Below are positions 1-5,696 of a stretch of DNA of 7,896 nt, in pieces. The first letter of the stretch is position 1, and each line of letters begins with the position of its first letter. The stretch lies in the NCBI GenBank assembly GCA_947628385.1, contig CANQZS010000086.1, forward strand, positions 1 through 7,896. The letters run 5' to 3'. The translations under genes were made by a program, and so were the position numbers. A model generated the notes under the pieces. The model was not told where the DNA came from. It did no database searches and saw only the letters and a program-made list of their open reading frames with translations. The stretch is from an uncultured Clostridia bacterium (lineage in GTDB: Bacteria > Bacillota > Clostridia > Oscillospirales > Ruminococcaceae).

Positions 1-168
1 ATGGAACCGCTTTACACCTCCGCTCCCGAGGAGGAACGCGCCGGACTCGGATTTGCGGTAATGGAAAGCTTTATGGACAAGGTCACCGTCCGCAGCGTAC
101 CTGATAAGGGCACCACCGTTATAATGACGAGAAGGCTCTCCTCCGGAGCCACGGCACGCGATACATAA
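1..168 (+). CDS. spoIIAB: SpoIIAB anti-sigma F factor / serine kinase (C-terminal part; 5' end outside window)
   Basis: The first 55 codons of the window, in frame 1 and ending at TAA 166-168, encode the tail of SpoIIAB. The segment reads MEPLYTSAPEEERAGLGFAV and continues through MESFMDKV and KGTTVIM. This matches the end of the GHKL-type ATPase fold, where SpoIIAB proteins have PL(F/Y)T, a G-(M/L)-GF stretch forming the last ATP-binding motif, and KGTTV near the end. From family knowledge, SpoIIAB binds and holds SigF inactive before polar septation, and phosphorylates the anti-anti-sigma factor SpoIIAA. The sigF gene follows after a 50-bp gap, as expected for the spoIIA operon. The ATG at position 1 is an internal methionine, because the N-terminal two thirds with the main ATP-binding residues lie upstream of the window. 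The identification rests on both sequence and context. Confidence 0.9.
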   Translation: MEPLYTSAPEEERAGLGFAVMESFMDKVTVRSVPDKGTTVIMTRRLSSGATARDT

Positions 169-210
169 AGGCAGTCCGCGCTATCGTCTGCGGATCTCCT
201 AATACCCACA

Positions 211-217
211 GAAAGGA
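211..217 (+). promoter_or_regulatory. Ribosome binding site candidate for sigF, poorly spaced for the ATG
   Basis: GAAAGGA is the only purine-rich Shine-Dalgarno-like stretch in front of sigF. It lies only 1-2 bases before the ATG at 219, which is too close for normal initiation. It lies about 10 bases before the in-frame TTG at 228, which is long but workable. This makes a TTG start, giving a protein three residues shorter, a real alternative. Coupling to spoIIAB, whose stop is 50 bases upstream, may also contribute. Confidence 0.4.
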
Positions 218-218
218 T

Positions 219-893
219 ATGCCTGTTTTGAACGCAGTAAAAAACGATGGCTTTGTTGAAGCCAATCTTGGGCTTGTTCATATGTGCGCCAACCGTTTTC
301 GGGGACGCGGTATAGAATACGACGATCTTTACGGGGCGGGCTGCATAGGGCTTGTCAAGGCGGCTTCCGCCTTTGATCCGGAACGCGGAGTAAAATTTTC
401 CACCTATGCCGTTCCGGTGATACTTGGAGAGATAAAGCGGCTTTTTCGTGACGGTGGGGCGGTAAAGGTAAGCCGATCTGTCCGTGAGCTTGGAATGAAG
501 CTTTCCTCGGCGGGAGAACGTTTCCGCTCGGAGCATGGCAGAGAGCCTACAATATCCGAGCTTTCCGCGCTTGCGGGCTGTTCTGCGGAGGAAGCTGCGG
601 AAGCTCTTGCGGTAAATCTTCCTCCCATATCCCTGACTGAAAATTCCGATAGTGACGACAGCGGGCAGATAGACATTGCTGCGCCGTCTCCGGATTATGA
701 GCTTGTGGACATACTTTCTCTGCGGCAGGTATTGAGTTCGCTTGAACGCAGAGACAGGGTACTTATTTTCTGCCGGTACTTCAAGGACATGACTCAAACA
801 GACACGGCAAGGGTACTTGGAATGACACAGGTACAGGTCTCACGGCGGGAAAAGAAGCTGCTTTCGTTTCTCAGAGGAAATCTTCTGGAATAG
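219..893 (+). CDS. sigF: RNA polymerase sporulation sigma factor SigF
   Basis: This is the sigma-70 family factor that directs early forespore transcription and is held in check by SpoIIAB, encoded just upstream. The 224-residue product shows region 2 at about residues 14-80 (EANLGLV, DDLYGAGCIGL, FSTYAVPVILGEIKRLFRD), then GAVKVSRSVRELG at 80-92. The VKVSRS form with a preceding RDGG is typical of SigF, whereas SigG usually has a PIRVSRS-like form. Region 3 follows at about 94-135, and the region 4 helix-turn-helix at about 190-215 contains TQTDTARVLGMTQVQVSR. The N-terminus is roughly 20 residues shorter than in Bacillus SigF. No ATG, GTG or TTG lies in frame between the upstream stop at 105 and the ATG at 219, so the start is either this ATG or the TTG at 228. 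The stop is TAG 891-893, followed by a strong terminator. Function is confident; the exact start is not. Confidence 0.93.
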   Translation: MPVLNAVKNDGFVEANLGLVHMCANRFRGRGIEYDDLYGAGCIGLVKAASAFDPERGVKFSTYAVPVILGEIKRLFRDGGAVKVSRSVRELGMKLSSAGERFRSEHGREPTISELSALAGCSAEEAAEALAVNLPPISLTENSDSDDSGQIDIAAPSPDYELVDILSLRQVLSSLERRDRVLIFCRYFKDMTQTDTARVLGMTQVQVSRREKKLLSFLRGNLLE

Positions 894-916
894 AAAATTG
901 TTCTCACGTTTTAAAC

Positions 917-952
917 AAAAATGCACTGTAACTTTTTTACAGTGCATTTTTT
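917..952. terminator. Bidirectional intrinsic terminator between sigF and ftsZ
   Basis: A perfect 15-bp inverted repeat (917-931 against 937-951) encloses a five-base loop, CTTTT. The core is ATGCACTGTAA / TTACAGTGCAT. Read on the + strand, the hairpin ends in a run of six T (947-952), starting 24 bases after the sigF stop. On the - strand it ends in TTTTTG, starting 25 bases after the ftsZ stop. It therefore has the form of a Rho-independent terminator for both convergent operons. Confidence 0.92.
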
Positions 953-975
953 GTATCATTTTGTTATGTATAGCC

Positions 976-2067
976 TTACGGTCTGTCATTGAAGATCCCA
1001 AACAGCGCCGAGTAATCATCAATAGCAGAATGTCCCGCTGCCTCTCCGTCTCCGGAGGAAACAGCTGCCGATGACGGATCATCAACATTTGTGACCGTTC
1101 CCGTTCCTAAATTCTTGAATCCGGAAGCTATTACCGTAAGATTTATCTCGTCCTGCATCTCAGGATCAAAGCTTGCGCCGAATATAAGCTCTACATCAGG
1201 ATCGGCAGCCTCTGTGATAAGCTTCGTAGCCGTGTCTATATCCGTAGAAAGTGCGTCCTCGGACATCACAATATTTACCAGCAAACGTGTTGCGCCGCTA
1301 ATGGAAGTCTCAAGCAGAGGACTTGTTATTACCGCATTTGCAGCCTCTACCGCCTTATCCTTTCCGGAACCGTGACCGATAGCCATATGCGCGTATCCTG
1401 CGTTTTTCATCGTAGTTTCAACATCGGCAAAGTCAAGATTGATGAATCCATCGACCGTTATAAGCTCCGCTATGGACTTTACACCTGTTTTGAGGATATT
1501 ATCCGCCAGCGCAAAGCTTTCCATCATTGTGAGCTGCTTCTCGCTTGATGTTATAAGACGTTCATTTGGGATAACGACCAAGGAATCTACGTGCTTCATA
1601 AGCTCGGCAATGCCGCGCTCAGCCTGAGCCATCTTAGCCTTTTGTTCAAAATTGAAAGGCTTTGTTACAACAGCTACCGTAAGAATATCCATTTCCTTAG
1701 CGATCTCAGCCACTACCGGAGCAGCGCCTGTACCCGTTCCGCCGCCCATACCTGCGGCAATGAATACCATTGTTGAGCCCTTGAGAGCCGCGGCGATCTC
1801 ATCGCGGTTTTCCTGAGCGGAGCGTTCTCCGATCTCGGGCTTGTTGCCTGCGCCTCTTCCCCTCGTGAGCTTTTCGCCTATCTGCACCTTTGTAGGAGCC
1901 TTTGATGCACGAAGAGCCTTTGCGTCCGTATTTATAGCCACAAATTCAACGTCAAATATTCCCTCCGTCGCCATGCAGTTGAGAGCATTTCCTCCGCCGC
2001 CGCCTACACCTACGACTTTTATATTTATGTCAGAAAAGATCTCATCATTATCAACAGAAAAACCCAT
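976..2067 (-). CDS. ftsZ: Cell division GTPase FtsZ
   Basis: FtsZ is the tubulin-like GTPase that polymerises at mid-cell (and near the pole in sporulation) and recruits the divisome. The 363-residue product has all core motifs: VGVGGGGGNALN at 19-30, the tubulin signature GGGTGTG at 108-114, TKPFNFE at 135-141, and the T7 synergy loop NLDFADV at 210-216 carrying the catalytic acidic residues D212 and D215. The globular domain ends near residue 318. A short, acidic, low-complexity linker of about 30 residues follows, and the tail is IDDYSALFGIFNDRP, which lacks the usual IPxFLR-type conserved peptide. The start is supported by AGGAGG (complement of 2077-2082) nine bases upstream of the ATG. 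The stop is TAA 976-978, and the shared terminator follows. The gene is last in the dcw run and has its own promoter in the 137-bp gap upstream. Confidence 0.98.
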   Translation of the reverse strand: MGFSVDNDEIFSDINIKVVGVGGGGGNALNCMATEGIFDVEFVAINTDAKALRASKAPTKVQIGEKLTRGRGAGNKPEIGERSAQENRDEIAAALKGSTMVFIAAGMGGGTGTGAAPVVAEIAKEMDILTVAVVTKPFNFEQKAKMAQAERGIAELMKHVDSLVVIPNERLITSSEKQLTMMESFALADNILKTGVKSIAELITVDGFINLDFADVETTMKNAGYAHMAIGHGSGKDKAVEAANAVITSPLLETSISGATRLLVNIVMSEDALSTDIDTATKLITEAADPDVELIFGASFDPEMQDEINLTVIASGFKNLGTGTVTNVDDPSSAAVSSGDGEAAGHSAIDDYSALFGIFNDRP

Positions 2068-2120
2068 TTGAAACGTCCTCCTAATTTATTTTATACGAAC
2101 ACTATATCAAATAACATACA

Positions 2121-2156
2121 CAAGTTTATTTTACCATACTTCTATTTATTTTTCAA
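2121..2156 (-). promoter_or_regulatory. Housekeeping (SigA-type) promoter for ftsZ
   Basis: On the - strand, TTGAAA (complement of 2151-2156) and TAAAAT (complement of 2128-2133) are separated by exactly 17 bases. Each hexamer differs from the TTGACA/TATAAT consensus at one position. Transcription would start near 2121, leaving an untranslated leader of about 55 bases that carries the AGGAGG ribosome binding site of ftsZ. The rest of the 137-bp divIB-ftsZ gap is very AT-rich, and no convincing terminator for divIB is seen in it. Transcripts from upstream could therefore also read into ftsZ. Confidence 0.75.
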
Positions 2157-2204
2157 GTGGTTTTATAAAAAAATATAAACTTTAGAAATAATTACTAAAA
2201 TAAG

Positions 2205-3125
2205 CTATTCAAAATTTAATTTTGTTGTTCCGGTATCCTCGTTTTCGCCCTCAGGAGCCGTATTTTCCCCATCTTCATTCTCCGATCCCTCCTCCGGCAA
2301 AGCGGTCTCGGTGCCGGAATTGAATTCAAAGGTACGCTCTATCTGTTCAAGATCGGAGCTGCTCAGGAGCTGAGCGCCGTTTTTGAGCATACGGAGCCGT
2401 CCCTCTGCGTCAGGAGAGACATTTTTTGTCAGTATCTCCTCGGCGAAACGGTATTTATAGTCCAGATCGGAAATTACTCCGATAATGACCTCCATTCTCC
2501 CCTCATAAACGCAGCTTATATTCAGCCTATCCGTAACGTCGTAGCTTGTCACCTTTGAGCCGAACGGCGTATCCGAACGCTCTATAAGCTCGTAGATCAC
2601 CTCGCTCTTGTTTTCATCTGCGGAAGCGAACTTCATTCCGATAGTGAGTCCTTCCGCCGGCTCCGTGCCGTAGAAAACCGGAAGCTCATCGTCGGCTGAG
2701 CTCGTCATTGCAAGGATCTTTCCTGTCCTGCTAACTATCCGGAAGCCCTCGCTGCCGTTATCAAGATAAGCCGTTTCCACACAGGGAGTTACAGTTATTT
2801 CCAAAGATGAGGGGAATTTCCTTTTAACCTCCGCAGTTTCGATATAAACGAGCTGATCGGTTATCTGCTCCGCAGCCTTGCCCATATTCCTGCGGATCAT
2901 GTTGTCGCCGCCTTGTATACCGCTTGCTTCCGCGATCTCCTCGGCGGTATATATCGAGGAACCGATAACGTTTATCGTTTCAACATTGAAAAATACCGTT
3001 ACCGACAATATGGCGAATATCACCAGTGCAATGAACGCCGCCATTCCATAATAGATCGACATATTCTGTTTTCTGCCCCGACGGATCTTTCTGCCGGGAT
3101 CATCGCGCTTAACAACGTCCTGCAT
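2205..3125 (-). CDS. divIB: Cell division protein DivIB/FtsQ
   Basis: DivIB (FtsQ in Gram-negatives) is a single-pass membrane protein of the divisome that acts with FtsL and DivIC to connect the early ring to septal synthases. The 306-residue product starts with a short, very basic cytoplasmic segment (KIRRGRKQ at 13-20). One hydrophobic helix at about 26-46 follows. A POTRA-like domain at about 47-116 includes NVETINVIGSSIYTAEEI and FPSSLEITVTP. A beta domain runs to about residue 265, and the tail at 270-300 is rich in Glu, Asp, Gly and Asn. The order of basic segment, membrane helix and POTRA, plus the place between murA and ftsZ, makes the assignment firm even though the family diverges quickly. 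An in-frame TAG two codons upstream fixes the start at 3125 or further inside; M22 has no ribosome binding site. The stop is TAG 2205-2207. Confidence 0.93.
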   Translation of the reverse strand: MQDVVKRDDPGRKIRRGRKQNMSIYYGMAAFIALVIFAILSVTVFFNVETINVIGSSIYTAEEIAEASGIQGGDNMIRRNMGKAAEQITDQLVYIETAEVKRKFPSSLEITVTPCVETAYLDNGSEGFRIVSRTGKILAMTSSADDELPVFYGTEPAEGLTIGMKFASADENKSEVIYELIERSDTPFGSKVTSYDVTDRLNISCVYEGRMEVIIGVISDLDYKYRFAEEILTKNVSPDAEGRLRMLKNGAQLLSSSDLEQIERTFEFNSGTETALPEEGSENEDGENTAPEGENEDTGTTKLNFE

Positions 3126-3160
3126 ATACTATCCCGCGGAATATATCTGCGGCTCCTTTC
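3126..3160 (-). promoter_or_regulatory. divIB translation initiation region with a distant ribosome binding site
   Basis: The murA stop TGA (complement of 3159-3161) overlaps the start of AAAGGAG (complement of 3153-3159), the only strong Shine-Dalgarno sequence before divIB. It lies 27 bases from the divIB ATG, with no ATG, GTG or TTG at a normal distance. A small four-pair hairpin, CCGC (3152-3149) with GCGG (3137-3134), could form between them. Folding it away would leave about eight bases to the ATG. A weaker site, GCGGGAT, lies directly before the ATG. Which one is used cannot be settled from sequence. Confidence 0.4.
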
Positions 3161-4415
3161 ATATCCTGATAATATCGGCTCCCGCCGATGATAACTCTTT
3201 TTCGATCTCCTCATAGCCTCTGTCAATGTAATGTATATCCGAGATCTCGCTCGTTCCCTCTGCAGAGAGAGCCGCCGTGATAAGACCCGCTCCTCCCCTG
3301 AGATCGGCAGCGCAGGTCTTTGCACCGTAAAGACGTTTCACTCCCTCGATAACGGCGACCTTTCCCTCTACAAGAATATCCGCGCCCATTCTGCAAAGCT
3401 CTCCTACATGCTTGAAGCGGTTCTCAAAAATATTCTCCACAAATACCGATGTTCCCTTTGCTCTGCAAAGCGCAGCCATGACCACAGCCTGAGCGTCGGT
3501 GGGGAACCCCGGATACACCATTGTCCTTATAGGCGCTACCGCCCTCAGAGGACGATCCGCGCTGAAATATATCCTGTCTGCGGACGCATGGACTATACAC
3601 CCCATCTGCTCGAATACCGGCAGTATGCTTTCCATATCCGCAGGACGGCAGTCATATGCCACAAGCTCTCCTCCGGCGGCAGCCGTACAGGAAAGATACG
3701 TTGCGCAGACTATCCTGTCCGGCATAACGGTATATTCGCAGCCGTGGAGCTTTTTCACGCCGTTTATTACTATCCTGCCGCAGCCTGCGCCGCTTATCCT
3801 TGCCCCGCAGGCGTTGAGGAACCCCGCAAGATCGGCGACCTCCGGCTCTCTTGCGGCATTTTGTATCACCGTAACGCCCTCCGCAAGAACTGCGGCGAGC
3901 ATGATATTTTCGGTAGTTCCCACCGACGGAAAGGAAAGGCTTATTTTCGCGCCCTTAACGCCGTTTTCCGCTCTGCAATCGAGAACGCCGTATTCCTCAC
4001 GGATCGAAACGCCCATTTTCCTTAGCGCCGCAAGGTGCATATCTATAGGTCTCGGACCGAGATCGCAGCCTCCGGGAAGAGTTATCCTGCAGGCTCCCGC
4101 TCTTCCGAGAACGGCTCCCAGAAAGAACAGCGACGAACGCATCTCTCTCATAAGCTCGTCGGATACAGACGTTCCGGAAATATCCTCAGCCCTTATTACC
4201 GCAGTGTTCCTTTCGTCAAAATATGCCTTACAGCCAAGATATGTAAGTATCCTCATTGCGGAATATACGTCCGAGATACGGGGACAGTTATGGATAACTA
4301 TCTCCTCTCCGCACAGCACCGACGCCGCCATTATCGGCAGCGCAGCATTCTTTGCGCCCTGAATACGTATCTCTCCGCCCAGTCGTTTCCCTCCGTTTAT
4401 TATCAGCTTCTGCAT
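3159..4415 (-). CDS. murA: UDP-N-acetylglucosamine 1-carboxyvinyltransferase MurA
   Basis: MurA catalyses the first committed step of peptidoglycan synthesis in the cytoplasm: transfer of enolpyruvate from phosphoenolpyruvate to UDP-GlcNAc. The 418-residue length is normal for the EPT/RT3-fold family. Key residues are all in place: IQGAKNAALP at 18-27 with the substrate-binding Lys22 and Asn23; the mobile catalytic loop LPGGCDLGPRPIDMH at 113-127 with the active-site Cys117; YPGFPTDAQA at 301-310 with the catalytic Asp307; and the C-terminal YIDRGYE at 396-402. Cys rather than Asp at position 117 predicts a fosfomycin-sensitive enzyme. Many Firmicutes carry two MurA paralogues, and the sequence alone does not show which this is. 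The ribosome binding site AAGGGAG lies eight bases before the ATG and is partly enclosed in a hairpin. The stop is TGA 3159-3161, and divIB follows after 33 bp. Confidence 0.97.
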   Translation of the reverse strand: MQKLIINGGKRLGGEIRIQGAKNAALPIMAASVLCGEEIVIHNCPRISDVYSAMRILTYLGCKAYFDERNTAVIRAEDISGTSVSDELMREMRSSLFFLGAVLGRAGACRITLPGGCDLGPRPIDMHLAALRKMGVSIREEYGVLDCRAENGVKGAKISLSFPSVGTTENIMLAAVLAEGVTVIQNAAREPEVADLAGFLNACGARISGAGCGRIVINGVKKLHGCEYTVMPDRIVCATYLSCTAAAGGELVAYDCRPADMESILPVFEQMGCIVHASADRIYFSADRPLRAVAPIRTMVYPGFPTDAQAVVMAALCRAKGTSVFVENIFENRFKHVGELCRMGADILVEGKVAVIEGVKRLYGAKTCAADLRGGAGLITAALSAEGTSEISDIHYIDRGYEEIEKELSSAGADIIRI

Positions 4416-4425
4416 ATATGCGGCT

Positions 4426-4459
4426 CCCTTACGTTTTTATCTTATGTTATGCGTAAGGG
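4426..4459 (-). promoter_or_regulatory. Hairpin enclosing the murA ribosome binding site
   Basis: CCCTTACG (4426-4433) and CGTAAGGG (4452-4459) form a perfect 8-bp inverted repeat with an 18-base loop. In the murA transcript, the downstream arm contains AAGGG, the main part of the AAGGGAG ribosome binding site that ends eight bases before the murA ATG. Folding would hide that site, so the element could lower or regulate murA translation. The structure is read directly from the sequence; a regulatory role is inference. Confidence 0.5.
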
Positions 4460-4471
4460 CAGCTTTTGGTT

Positions 4472-4496
4472 AAAAATTTGCGATCCGCAAATTTTT
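4472..4496. terminator. Terminator-like palindrome downstream of murG
   Basis: AAAAATTTGCG (4472-4482) and CGCAAATTTTT (4486-4496) are a perfect 11-bp inverted repeat around a three-base loop. It lies 19 bases past the murG stop and about 57 bases before the murA start. The stem is AT-rich with only a three-pair GC core, and the T run on the - strand is part of the stem. It looks like a weak or partial intrinsic terminator, or a 3'-end processing or stabilising hairpin, that could reduce read-through from murG into murA. It could instead be a copy of a dispersed intergenic repeat. Confidence 0.5.
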
Positions 4497-4515
4497 GCGC
4501 ATTACAAATTGCAGA

Positions 4516-5652
4516 TCATGAATTATCCGGCACGAGCCTTTTTATTACGGAATATATCCTGTCGGGAGTATCCTTTACATATGTTTCCGCAGCCCGCTTG
4601 GCAAGGGAATCGAGCCTTGCGGGATCGTGTATGAGCGCAGTGACCTTTTCAAGGAAAAGCTCGTCGGTTATATCCTTTTCCTCGATCACCACTGCCGCTC
4701 CGGCTCTTCCGAGGACCATTGCATTATGGTACTGATGATTTGCCGTAACGTTCGGCGAGGGTATCAGAACGGAAGCTCTTCCCATTGCCTGAAGCTCGGA
4801 TATGGTAGAAGCTCCGCTGCGGCAGATGATAAGATCCGCTGCGGCAGTGCAGACGTCCATATTATTTATGTATTCCCTGACTGTTATACTCGGCTCGGAA
4901 GCCGGATCTATGCCTATTTTTTCAAGCTCCGGCAGGAACGTATCATGTCCCATTTTGCCGAATCCGTGGATATGATTTACGGGAAAGCCGTTTTCCTTTT
5001 CCCATTTCATAAGGACTGCCGCGCAGTGGTTTATCTCTCCTGCGCCAAGGCTTCCGCCAAAGCTGAAAATACAGAGCCTGTCGTCAAGACCGAGCTTTTT
5101 CTTTGCGTCTCTGCGATCCATTCTTTCCGTGGAAAATCCGCTTCTTACCGGAAGTCCTGTAACGGTGTACTTAGCGCAGGCGTCAAGATGCTGAGCGGCT
5201 TCCTCCACAGTGAGCATTACCTCGTCCACCTTTTTTGCAAGGAGCCTGTTGGTTATCCCCGGGAAAGCGTTCTGCTCATGTATTGCCGTAGGTATGCCCA
5301 TCTGTACGGCTTTTGAAAGTATGGGATAGCTCACATATCCGCCCGTTCCAATAACGATATCGGGTCTGAAGCCGTCTATTATTTTTTTTGAACGAGCTCC
5401 CGACGCGGCAAGATATGCCGCAGCCCTTGCGTTGCGGGCAATGTTTTTCGGAGTTATCTTTCTCTGAAAACCGTTTATCTTTATCGGCGCAAAATCATAT
5501 CCCGCCTCCGGGATAAGCCGTGCCTCCATGCCGCCCGGATTTCCTGCAAAAAGGAATTCCGCGTCCGGATCGTGCTGTTTTATTATCGAAGCAATGGCAA
5601 GGGCGGGGTTTATGTGTCCTCCCGTTCCTCCGCCTGCAAGCAGAACTCTCAT
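4516..5652 (-). CDS. murG: MurG glycosyltransferase (lipid II synthase)
   Basis: MurG is the GT28-family enzyme that transfers GlcNAc from UDP-GlcNAc to lipid I on the inner face of the membrane, giving lipid II. The 378-residue product has the N-terminal glycine-rich loop LLAGGGTGGHINPALAI (4-20), then IGTGGYVSYP (101-110), and the acceptor-domain motif HEQNAFPGITNRLL (125-138). The C-terminal domain shows FSFGGSLGA (196-204) and the UDP-GlcNAc-binding RSGASTISEL (278-287). The reading frame is open far upstream, but the true start is the ATG at 5652. There the family's usual MRVLLAGGGTGGH begins, and AAGGA sits eight bases before it. The upstream extension merely overlaps ftsW in another frame. 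The stop is TGA 4516-4518. The gene follows ftsW by 44 bp, so substrate maker and substrate user are probably co-transcribed. It is slightly longer than the 355-363 residues of the Escherichia coli and Bacillus enzymes. Confidence 0.97.
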   Translation of the reverse strand: MRVLLAGGGTGGHINPALAIASIIKQHDPDAEFLFAGNPGGMEARLIPEAGYDFAPIKINGFQRKITPKNIARNARAAAYLAASGARSKKIIDGFRPDIVIGTGGYVSYPILSKAVQMGIPTAIHEQNAFPGITNRLLAKKVDEVMLTVEEAAQHLDACAKYTVTGLPVRSGFSTERMDRRDAKKKLGLDDRLCIFSFGGSLGAGEINHCAAVLMKWEKENGFPVNHIHGFGKMGHDTFLPELEKIGIDPASEPSITVREYINNMDVCTAAADLIICRSGASTISELQAMGRASVLIPSPNVTANHQYHNAMVLGRAGAAVVIEEKDITDELFLEKVTALIHDPARLDSLAKRAAETYVKDTPDRIYSVIKRLVPDNS

Positions 5653-5696
5653 ATCGTTTTTCCTTTCAGAATATTTTTTGACCGTCAGCAGACCCG

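Noticed and set aside
12..797. A 261-codon open frame on the - strand opposite spoIIAB and sigF
   Set aside because: It is antisense to two recognised sporulation proteins, is dominated by Arg, Ser and Tyr as expected of a shadow frame, and has no recognisable domain.
219..893. The sigma factor as SigG or SigB instead of SigF
   Set aside because: spoIIAB lies directly upstream, and the RDGGAVKVSRS stretch matches SigF better than the SigG form.
2162..2179. TTTATA-AAAAAA-TATAAA inverted repeat after divIB as a terminator
   Set aside because: It has only six A/T pairs and no GC core, so it is too weak to call; it is expected by chance in such AT-rich sequence.
3231..4362. Two long + strand open frames (3231-4025 and 3499-4362) opposite murA
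   Set aside because: murA on the - strand has every catalytic motif at full length; the + frames show no family resemblance and arise from the lack of stops in the complement.
4627..5316. A 229-codon + strand open frame opposite murG
   Set aside because: It is a shadow of murG with no domain, promoter or ribosome binding site that I can recognise.
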